DNA from: Dactylis glomerata
Lineage: Eukaryota > Streptophyta > Magnoliopsida > Poales > Poaceae
Length of the DNA stretch: 64,000 nt
Direction: 5' to 3'
Assembly: GCA_007115705.1 (NCBI GenBank)
Contig: QXEO01000531.1
Span: 9,378,342-9,442,341 of the forward strand
The position numbers and the translations under genes were made by a program. The notes beneath the pieces were generated by a model. It saw nothing but the letters and a program-made list of their open reading frames with translations, did no database searches and was not told the origin of the DNA. Of this stretch, positions 56,648 through 64,000 are shown one piece after another; position 1 is the first letter of the stretch, and each line of letters starts with the position of its first letter.

Positions 56648-57375
56648 CTTCCCGGCCTCTCCAACGCCACGTATGCGTTCTGAGCTGAGGTTAAGGGTGA
56701 GGTTCTCATTCTTTCAGTAGCAGAAGTGATTAGGACTCAAGACTTGTCAGATTTATTTCACTTGCCTTTGTCCCAGCAGGCTTTTTCAGAGTTTGCAAGT
56801 ATGGAGGAGTTAGTGGCCTCCATTTCATTGTCTGATCAGAATGACAAATGGACTTATTGTTGGGGGGAAAATTATACAGCGTCGAAATTCTATATGCATA
56901 TTCATGCCCATATTCAAGTCCCAAAAGTTTATCATTGGCTTTGGAAGTCCTGTTGCAATATGAAAACTAAGACATTTACTTGGTTGCTACTCTCAGATCG
57001 TATCAATACTAGAGACATGCTTCTTAGAAGGCATTGGAGGGTTACAGAGGATAATCATTGTGAGCTTTGTCCAATTAGATCATATGAAGATCGTATTCAC
57101 CTGTTCTTTGAGTGTAATTTCAGTAGGAGGATATGGAATTATCTACAGTTGAATGGCATAGCTATGATGAGCTGCAGAAGGGGGTGGCGGAGGCTAGGTC
57201 CAGATTTCATAAACCTTTCTTCATGGAGGTTTTGATAACCGCCTGCTGGAATATTTGGTTAATTAGAAATGCAAAAATCTTCAGAGGAGAGAAGCCCACT
57301 TTTGCTAGATGGAAGGCAAAGTTTGTGCATGATATGCTCCTTCTCCAACATAGAATTAAAGACAAGCATCGGTAG
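56648..57375 (+). pseudogene. LINE ORF2 C-terminus with zf-RVT zinc-binding domain
   Basis: The frame shows the linker TQDLSDLFHLPLSQQAF and then the zinc-binding block found after RT in plant LINEs: WKSCCNMKTKTFTWLLLSDR, INTRDMLLRR, CELCPIRSYEDRIHLFFEC with its Cys/His set, and RRIWNYL. ORF2 would supply reverse transcriptase and endonuclease for target-primed insertion. A frameshift near 57150-57200 moves the tail into another frame (ACWNIWLIRNAKIFRGEKPTF, ending at 57375). A stop occurs near 56680. Clearly inactive; the family identity is firm. Confidence 0.82.
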
Positions 57376-57556
57376 GCTTTATTGGATTGGATTCAAGCGC
57401 TGCGATGACTTTTTTCTTTTGATGCTATTTACTTTCCTGTAATTATGTAAATATGTTGTTCTTTCCTCCTCCCTTGTACAGACTGCAAACTTTATCTCTT
57501 TTTCAATAAATTTGCTGTGGGGCCTTTTGCCTCACAGTTCCCGGTTTCAAAAAAAA
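56648..57556 (+). mobile_element. LINE (non-LTR retrotransposon), 3' end
   Basis: The C-terminal end of a plant LINE ORF2, a short 3' UTR with TTTTCAATAAATTTG, and an A tail at 57549-57556. The coding frame enters directly from the E boundary, so E inserted into this LINE and the rest is not adjacent. Confidence 0.8.
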
Positions 57557-57727
57557 GAAACATCCTGAATACATCTACTACTGCCGTGTTTATGTCAAAA
57601 ATCCTTTTCCTGATGTGCCAATCTTTTCCCAAACTGATCCATCTCAATTCGAATTTCAACAGCTAGCAAAAAGATGTTCGTGTTGAGAATCCTAGATGTA
57701 CTTGGCTGCCTATGTCGATGGATTTCG
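57557..57727. other. Short spacer between LINE and element F
   Basis: About 170 bases without a feature I recognise. The final TTTCG (57723-57727) may be the target site of F, but its partner is outside the window. Confidence 0.4.
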
Positions 57728-58619
57728 TGTCGCAAGAACACGGGGTACCACGCGACGGACCCAAAGATTCGAACGCAGGGGGCTGAACGTGGGAGATCCC
57801 TGATTGCAACAAAACATGGTGACGGAAGCCTCGAGTCGTCGAACGCACAACGCACTGCAGAGAGAGACGCCAAGCTTTACCCAGGTTCAGGGCCCTCGTG
57901 GTGAGGTAAAACCCCTACTTCCTGCCTTCTTGTATTACGACATGATACATCGCAAGGAGTACAAGGTCTTGGTTACAGAGCTCTAACTGGCCGGAGGTAG
58001 AAGAACCAACTTAGCCTAGCTAGGAGCCCGAAGATGAAGATCCGATCCCCTCTAAGGGGTGGCCTCCCCTCCTTTTATAGCGCCCAGGTCCTCCTTCCCC
58101 TTATCATCTTGGGGAAGGGGTTGCCACACACGGCCAAAGAGGGAGGATAGCTGTAGTCTTGATTCTGCCGTGGACGTAGTCTTCGTAGATTAGTGGCGCC
58201 GGTCCACAAGAGTGGGTGGAGGAAGCTGACGTCTTCCTCTGGCGCCCTGCACCATCCATGCTATTTTTAGGGGGGTGGCCAACAACCACTGTGCCGCTTT
58301 ATGCAGGCATGGCGAAAGTTGGTCTCCTCCCTGTCGGGGGTAACGTGAGCGGTACATGGTCTTCTGCCCTTATCTTCTTGCTCAGCACAGAAACATGTTG
58401 AGCTGACGTGGACGTGGTCCGTCCCCTCATGAGAAATAGCTCGTGAGGAGGCCTTCTGGTCCTTGGTAGTTTTAGCCGTCGTTCTCCTCATGAGGCGCCT
58501 CCTCATGAGGGTCTTCTTCCCTGGCTTCGGTCGTTGTTCCACCCCTGGGCCGAAGTTGGGCCGTTGAAGGAGCCCAGGAGCAGGTGGACCGGGATACCCC
58601 GATATCCAGAACACCGATA
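57728..58619 (-). repeat. 3' LTR of element F (about 0.89 kb)
   Basis: The limits are inferred: on minus it would start TATCGGTG (probably from TGTCGG) right after the PPT CCTGGGGGCTAC and end GCGACA, giving TGTCG/CGACA inverted ends. A TATA box lies inside. The partner LTR is not in view, so boundaries may be off. Confidence 0.55.
58071..58080 (-). promoter_or_regulatory. TATA box in the LTR of F
   Basis: CTATAAAAGG on the minus strand, followed by a purine-rich stretch. It is placed and oriented to drive transcription leftward out of U3. Confidence 0.6.
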
Positions 58620-58676
58620 GTAGCCCCCAGGAGCCTGGCCCACGGACGCGCCCTCTTGAGGGAGCGAAGGGCCAGG
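58620..58676 (-). promoter_or_regulatory. Polypurine tract and longer stem-loop of element F
   Basis: The PPT CCTGGGGGCTAC (58631-58620, minus) borders the LTR. A perfect 8-bp stem (58634-58641 with 58669-58676, CCTGGCCC/GGGCCAGG in plus reading) encloses 27 bases that contain a second small hairpin CCCTC-TT-GAGGG. The geometry differs from the other elements. Confidence 0.45.
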
Positions 58677-58997
58677 GGCCCCCAGAAGCTGCTGGGCCCT
58701 CCAAAGGCATGCGTCAACACGCGGTCAGAGGACCATGTGAAGAGGCAGAGGCTGCAGACACGTGGCGCGACCACAGCTGGTGAGACAAAACGGCGGGTGT
58801 CGCAGCAGTCCCCGAGGCGTCAAACCGTCATGATGGCGCGTCGCTTCGCTGCAGAGCACTGCGCCAATGCTTTGATTCCCGCGCTGAGATTTGATGCATC
58901 GACGCCGGCTGCGCCCCTTAAATACAGCCTCCTTGAGACCTCCGGCACCTCACCCTCTTCCTCCAATGCCACTTCTTCCTCAACGCCCCCCAAGCAA

Positions 58998-59828
58998 ATG
59001 GATCCCTCCGCCTCCTCCGCCGCTGCTGGATCGAGCTCGAGGGCGAAGCGCCGCGGGCACCCCCCGAGCAGCAGGAACAGGGCGAAGATCCCCGCCCGGT
59101 GGATGCCCGGCGCCGGAGGCCCCCTGCGCATCACGGCGCCGAGGCAGGACGAGGCGAATCGCGCTGCCCCGGGGACCTCCAACGCCCTGACCCTTCGGGG
59201 TCCAGCGCCTGGAGGCGCTCTGAATGCGCCATCGCCGGCTTCCCGCTCCCCGGGGAGCAACGACTGGGTGTTCCGGGAGGTTGAGGCCACCCTGGGCCCC
59301 CTTCCCCCGGCCGCGGATGCCCCGGGGCCGCAGGAGGCGGCCCCGCCGGTGACCGGAGTGGTCGCGACTCCCCGCCCCCTGGCGGTGGAGATGCTGGGAC
59401 CCCTCATCGCCCCGGGGTCCCGCTTCCTGGAGCTCCTCGTCGTCATCGACGCCTGGAGCTTCATCTCCCTCCGGCTGCCCGACGTAGTCCGGAGGGTGAT
59501 CTACGCCCCCGGCGCTTCCTCCGGAGAGGTCGTGCTGGTGGAGCAGAGTAGGCTAGAGCTCCTCTGGCCTGTGGACATCATCCTCGGAGCGGGCGGCAAC
59601 ACCGTCTTCTCCGGACGCTGGAGGGCTTTTGCCCCCGGCCACCGCCTCTGCGTCGGCGACCACCCTGTTGCCGCTTCAAGCTGGGGACGCTGGAGGCCTC
59701 GGTGCAGATCTTCGCCGCCGCCATCATCCACCGCACCTACCCTAGCCCGTGTCGCAGTAAAGGGGCGGCCTTGCCGCGGTAGCCTTTCGGGGAGGGGAGC
59801 TAGTCTCCTCCCCTCTTTTGCAATGTAG
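58998..59828 (+). pseudogene. Antisense ORF with B3-like DNA-binding segment in element F
   Basis: An open frame of 276 codons opposite to the element's own genes, from ATG at 58998 (MDPSASSAAAGSSSR) to TAG at 59828; in-frame ATGs also occur at 58830 and 58833. The first 150 residues are low-complexity Ala/Pro/Ser/Arg. After that, FISLRLPDVVRRVI, LLWPVDIILG, TVFSGRWRAFAPGHRLCVGD resembles a plant B3 DNA-binding domain. Near 59670 the homology shifts frame into FKLGTLEASVQIF, so the copy is damaged. A TTAAATA box at about 58918, a CT-rich leader, and AATGAAAT near 59888 look like its own promoter and poly(A) signals. Antisense ORFs are known in this lineage; the B3 likeness is my reading. Confidence 0.6.
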
Positions 59829-60901
59829 CTTGCGTCAGCGGGGTATGCCCCGCCATGCCTCCGTTTCCTCCCCCGCTGGGGGTTATCAATGAAATCTTCT
59901 TTGCTTTTTCGCTCCTTGGTGTTCACCGTTGTCCTGGTCGTCCACGCGCTCGAGAGCCCTAGCGAGTTGTTAACGCCGATGGGATGCCTCCCTGCGCCTC
60001 AGGGCTCATGACGGGGTCGGTGCCGGCGATGACATTGGACGATTCCTGAGACAAATAGTTGAAGAAAGAGTTGGAAAACAAAAAACCCCAAATCCCCGAA
60101 AACTAAAAACAAGTCGACAAAACAAACAAAAAAAGAAGGCTAATAAGATGCCCCTGTGACCGGCACAGGGACCTTCCTCGTCGTGAGGGAGCGCGGCACT
60201 ATCTGTGCCAGCAGCTAATAGCAAATTGCCGTGCGTGGCGATTCACGGGGCCTTCCTCGTCGTTGAGGGAAGCTGGACCCTCACGGACGCGAAAACGTCG
60301 ATGCTTAAGAGAGCCCAGAGACCGTCGACACCTCGTTAAGGGTTGCTCACGAGGTGAAGGGCCTGGCGCGGACCTCCGGATCTGCGTCTCCTTCGCAAGA
60401 TGATCGAAGCGGCCTTGGTCTTCAGTAATCCAGCTGTGTTTGGCCTTCCTCGAGCGAGGGGAATCTTCCTGCGGATGCTAAGTGCATCAACGCATCCTTG
60501 CACCCTCGTGAGGGTTGCTCACGAGGCGCTGGTCCTTAGCGGGTGTCTTGGGCACACCTTGGACTTTTTCCAAAGATTTCTTATTTTCCGGTGTACTTCA
60601 CGAGGAACTAAGCACCATGGGCACTTGGAGGTGATCGATAATGGGGCAGTCGCCCCTGATCAGAGCTTAGTCCCTTCGGGTTTTTCGGGCTTGCTGTTTT
60701 CCGGGCGAAGGCATCAGCATAGACACCGTGCCTAGCACCCTTCCGTGTGGAGTACAACAGAAAATAAATGGACTTCATGCCATTTTAATATCATGCCAAA
60801 GCAAGGGCGCTATATTGTGCTATAACTTAATATCAGTGTTGAAAAGCAGTTTGAGCTGATACAAAGTGTCGTGACAATGGTCTTATCTCCTCGTGAGGAA
60901 C
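59829..60901. other. Noncoding tail of element F between antisense ORF and pol
   Basis: About 1.1 kb with repeated CTCGTGAG/CTCACGAG palindromes (near 60337, 60509-60530 and 60889) and a duplicated CCTTCCTCGTCGTGAGGGA-like block (60172 and 60250). I see no gene. Confidence 0.55.
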
Positions 60902-62350
60902 CTATGGGTAGAACTTTCGCAGATGAGCTATGTTCCATGGGTTCCACACCGGCACGCCTTCCGCGGTTTCCAGCCGCGCCGAGCCTGGCCTGGCGATGTG
61001 CGTCACCTTGAAGGGGCCTTCCCATATTGGAGACAGCTTGTGCAGGCCCTCGCGAGAGAGTATCCTCCTCAGCACCAGATCGCCGACCTCCAGAGTCCTT
61101 GCCCAAACATGGCGGCTATGGTAGCGGCGTAGTCCTTGCTGGTACCTCGCGGCGCGAAGCGCTGCTTGGCACTGAGCTTCTCCGAGCTAGAGGAGGCGGT
61201 CCTTGATGAGGTCCTCTTGGTGAATCTCATTGAAGGCGAGCACTCTTGGCGACCCAAACTTGACGTCGGTGGGAAGTACAGCCTCCGCCCCATAGACCAA
61301 GAAGAAAGGAGTCTCCCCGGTGGGCTTGGTGGCGGTAGTCCGGATGGACCACAGGATGGATTGGAGGTTGTCTAACCATTTTTTGCCGCAGGCTTCGAGC
61401 TTGGCATTGAAGCTTCTCGTCTTGAGTCCCTTGAGGACTTCGGCGTTGGCACGCTCGGCTTGGCCATTGCTCCTAGGATAGGTGACTGAGGCGAAACAGA
61501 TCTTGATGCCGGCTGATGCGCAGTACTCCCGGAACAGCCTGCTGGTGAACTGGCTGCCGTTGTCGGTGATGATGCGGTTAGGCACACCAAAGTGACAGAC
61601 CAGCCCACGGATGAACTTGACTGCGGACCTGGCCAGAATGGTGCAAACCGGCTCCACCTCCACCCACTTGTTAAACTTGTCGATGGCGACGTAGAGGTAG
61701 CGGTAGCCCCCTTGCGCTCTAGGGAATGGACCAAGAATGTCCAGCCCCCAAATAGCAAAGGGTCAAGTGAGTGGGATGGATTGCAGTTCCTGCGCCGTCT
61801 GATGTATCTGTTTGGCATGGAATTGGCATGCCTCGCACCTCTTGACCATCTTCGCCGCGTCCCAGAGCGCTGAAGGCCAGTAGAAGCCGCTTCGATATGC
61901 CTTTGCGGCAAGGGTTGAAGCAGAAGAATGATGCCCACACTTGCCGGCGTGAATGTCCCTGAGAAGCTCTTGGCCTTGGTGAGTAGATATGCACTTCAGA
62001 GCGACGCCGTTTGGGCGAGGCCGGTACAAGTCACCATCCTTGATGCAGTATCCCGAGGCTTGGTGTACTATCCTTTCGGCCTCCGATTTGTCTTCAGGAA
62101 GCCTGCTGCTGACGAGGAATGCCTTGAGCTCGAGGATCCAATCCGTTCCCTCCTGCCGTGCCAATGCCAAAAGGATGCGGTCACCCGAAGGAGGCCTGCA
62201 GTCCAGAGCCCCTGCTCCGGTGGCGGTGGCAGGGCAGGTGGAAGGTCTGATCCTGTCAATGATGGAGAAGCGGACGGCTTGAAGAGGTGCTCCTCGAAGA
62301 CGCCGGCAGGTTGTGCTAGGCACGTTTGGCGATCTCGTCCGCTTCCACAT
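60902..62350 (-). pseudogene. Integrase of element F
   Basis: The zinc-binding module is at about 62000-61850 (HHSSASTLAAKAYRSGFYW, then CEACQFHAKQ). The core in 61663-61187 keeps the second and third catalytic residues, TDNGSQF and GQAERANAEVL; the first-Asp segment near 61680 (YLYVAIDKFNKW) is in another frame. The C-terminal domain reads YQQGLRRYHSRHVWARTLEV, GDLVLRR, IWEGPFKV and WNIAHLRKFYP, ending at TAG 60904-60902. Frames change near 61760, 61660 and 61187. Catalytic residues survive, so the damage is mainly indels. Confidence 0.82.
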
Positions 62351-62927
62351 TTTCCCCTCTTGGGATGTGCTTCAGCTCCAAGCCTTGGAAGCGTTTTTCC
62401 ATCTTTCGATGCTCCTTAAGATAAGCTGCCATGTGCTCATCCTTTGTAGTGTAGCTCTTGTTTGAGAAGTTCACAACCAGTTGTGAGTCTCCCTTGACGA
62501 TGAGGCGCTTGATGCCCAAAGCATTCGCCGCCCTTAGGCCAGCGAGTAGTCCTTCATATTCCATGATGTTGTTGGAGACCTTGTGCTCTGGTTTAAAGTA
62601 GAGCTGGACAGCGTAGAAGAGCTTGTCCCCAGAGGGAGAGGTAAGGACGGCGCCAGCCCCCGCGCCGGGGAGGTTGAAGGCACCGTCGAACTGCATGACC
62701 CAGAGGCCTGGGGCTTCTTCTCCTGGAAGCGTTGACTCCACCTCTGGAGGCTCGTCGGTGAATGGATCAGTCCATTCAGCGGTGAATTCAGCCAAAGCCT
62801 TGCTCTTGATCACCTTGGTGGTTTCGAAGGAGATCTCGAAGGGCTGAAGCTCCACAGCCCACTCTGCCACCTGCCCGGTGACATTTGGGTTGCGTAGAAT
62901 GGTCTCCAAGGGACAATCAGTGACCAC
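62316..62927 (-). pseudogene. Second (archaeal-type) RNase H of element F
   Basis: About 200 open codons. Motifs WVMQFDGAFN, NNIMEYEGLLAGLRAA, IVKGDSQLVV and NVEADEIAKRA supply the four acidic catalytic positions of an RNase H fold, all present. This extra domain between the gypsy RNase H and integrase marks the Tat lineage. It should cut RNA in RNA:DNA hybrids. The frame runs into the integrase region without a stop until 62316. Called pseudogene only because the surrounding polyprotein is broken. Confidence 0.8.
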
Positions 62928-63457
62928 CTTAATCGGGTGACCCTGGAAGTAGTGATGTAGTTACTTTGAAGCGATCAGCAGGGTGCAGAGCAGCTTTTCT
63001 GCATGGTGTAGCATTCCCGCGTGTCACGTAGCACCGTGCTGACGAAGTACACGGGCTTTTGCACCTTGGCGGTGTCCTCAGGAGTTTTCTCCTCTTGGAG
63101 TTTAGGAGCGTCGCTCTGAGAGAGCGGCTCGGTCGGTGAAGTTGCAGCAGGCAGAAGAAATGGTTGCCTCTACCTCGTTAGGAGCCCTCGAGCAGGGAGG
63201 ATAAATTCCCTCTTTGGCGATTACCTTGGTGTCCCGCTCAGCGATGAGGATAGTGCTTGCAGTTCTTGGGGTTGCTGCGATGTAGAGCAGCAAGGGCTCA
63301 CGGAACATTGGGGCAACCATGATCGGTGGGCTCATGAGATACCTCTTCAGCTCAGGGAAGGCCTTGTCGGCTTCCAGAGTCCACTCGAACTTCCCAGTGC
63401 ACTTCATGAGCTTGAAGAAGGGCAAGGCCTTCTCCCCACTCCTTGCGATGAAGCGCC
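62928..63457 (-). pseudogene. RT thumb and gypsy RNase H of element F
   Basis: The frame 63425-63102 carries FFKLMKCTGKFEWTLEADKAFPELKRYLMSPPIM and LLLYIAATPRTASTILI, the connection and RNase H start of gypsy pol. A frameshift near 63100 breaks it, and the rest (about 63100-62928) reads in other frames with VYFVSTVLRDTR-like sequence. The first catalytic Asp position reads YIAATP, as in many Tat elements where this domain is degenerate and the second RNase H may take over. Confidence 0.7.
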
Positions 63458-64000
63458 CTAGGGCTTTCTCAGGTTGGCGAAGGTTTCCTCCAAATCTTCG
63501 ATGAAGGTGTGACTCTTGCGAGTCTTGACGACAATGTCGTCGATGTAGGCTTTCGCATTTCTTCCCATCTGAGCCCCCAAGGCCTTATGCATGAGCCTTT
63601 GGAAGGTGGCTCCTGCGTTCTTCAAGCCGAAGGGCATGCAGACATAGCAGTACACACCACAGGGTGTGATGAAGGCAGTCTTCTCTTCATCCTCCCTTGC
63701 CATCTTGATCTGATGATAGCCGGAGAAGGCATCCAAGAAGCAAAGAAGGTCACAGCCGGCGGTGGAGTCGACAATTTGATCTATCCTTAGGAGCGGATAA
63801 GGATCCTTGGGACAGGCTTTGTTGAGACTTGTGAAGTCCACGCAGAGGCGCCCACTGCCATTAGCCTTTGGGACAACCACCGGATTGGCAATCCAGGTGG
63901 GGTGCGCTACCTTGCGTATCAACTTGGCCTTCTTCGGCTTCTCTATCTCTTGGACGATGAAGTCTTGTTTCTCTTATGCTTGCTTCCTGGTCTTCTGCTT
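63458..64000 (-). pseudogene. Reverse transcriptase of element F
   Basis: Truncated by the window edge on its N-terminal side. It shows PVVVPKANGSGRLCVDFTSLNKACPKDPYPL as a continuous block, then LDAFSGYHQIKM, CYVCMPFGLKNAGATFQRLM and the active site AYIDDIVVKT, with both Asp residues present. FGLKNAGATFQ is characteristic of the Tat branch, in contrast to FGLTNAPATFQ in element E. The frame is open for 154 codons up to a stop at 63458, where a shift leads into the thumb. Confidence 0.85.

Larger units (their letters stand above)
57728..64000 (-). mobile_element. Element F: Tat-lineage gypsy retrotransposon, 3' part
   Basis: On the minus strand, from the right edge, it shows RT, RNase H, a second (archaeal-type) RNase H, integrase, a 2.3 kb tail with an antisense ORF, a PPT and the 3' LTR. 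The second RNase H between RNase H and integrase and the antisense ORF are hallmarks of the Tat lineage (relatives of Grande and RIRE2). Gag, protease and the 5' LTR are beyond the window. Confidence 0.85.

Noticed and set aside
58584..59828. Treating the long + frame from 58584 as an intact host gene
   Set aside because: The first codon of that span is GTG, the true ATGs are internal, the homology changes frame near 59670, and it lies between pol and LTR of element F.

Overview
The window looks like intergenic DNA of a large grass genome, most likely a Triticeae species (wheat, barley or a relative). I found no ordinary host gene. It is almost entirely nested retrotransposons: long Ty3/gypsy LTR elements, one Ty1/copia element, and the 3' end of a LINE. 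The TGATACGTCTC-type LTRs, the 3-6 kb LTRs beginning TGTAACA, and the density of nesting point to Triticeae. Family names below are by lineage only, because no database was searched.

Layout, left to right. (1) 1-4965: 3' half of element A, an Athila-like gypsy element on +, with a decayed protease, a 2.6 kb noncoding tail and a 3' LTR. (2) 4966-10549: 3' part of element H, gypsy on +, with two gag zinc knuckles and a 4.24 kb LTR. (3) 10550-18715: element I, copia on -, with a gag split by D, a 5.5 kb solo LTR (10867-16388, TSD aaagc). (4) 18716-39069: element B, of the same family as A, arranged LTR-gag-tail-LTR-second leader. Its right LTR is split by C (23958-37638, TSD cgggc), a 13.7 kb element with 5.7 kb LTRs and a 2.3 kb interior without recognisable genes. 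(5) 39070-56647: element E, a chromovirus on - with gag, protease, RT, RNase H, integrase and chromodomain, all damaged. Its 5' LTR is split by G (44381-56391, TSD gtttc), a gypsy element with a fossil polymerase and a perfect 891-bp triplication across its LTR/PBS junction. (6) 56648-57556: LINE 3' end, into which E inserted. (7) 57728-64000: element F, a Tat-lineage gypsy element on - with RT, RNase H, a second RNase H and integrase, plus an antisense ORF resembling a B3 DNA-binding protein.

The signals most worth a second look are at element ends. In six gypsy elements (A, B, H, C, G, E) a 7-8 bp stem-loop ends 18-19 nt before the 3' LTR, next to the polypurine tract, and A versus B shows one paired compensatory change. 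The long LTRs of H, D, C and G share a gene-like layout: a GC-rich first exon, a GTGAGC splice donor and an AT-rich intron. In C the predicted splice joins an open frame of identical length in both LTRs. In G the promoter/U5/PBS block is triplicated, apparently after insertion.

LTR boundaries of C, D, E, G, H and I come from TG..CA ends, PBS/PPT position and, where given, target-site duplications read directly. Boundaries of the A/B LTR ends and of F are approximate.
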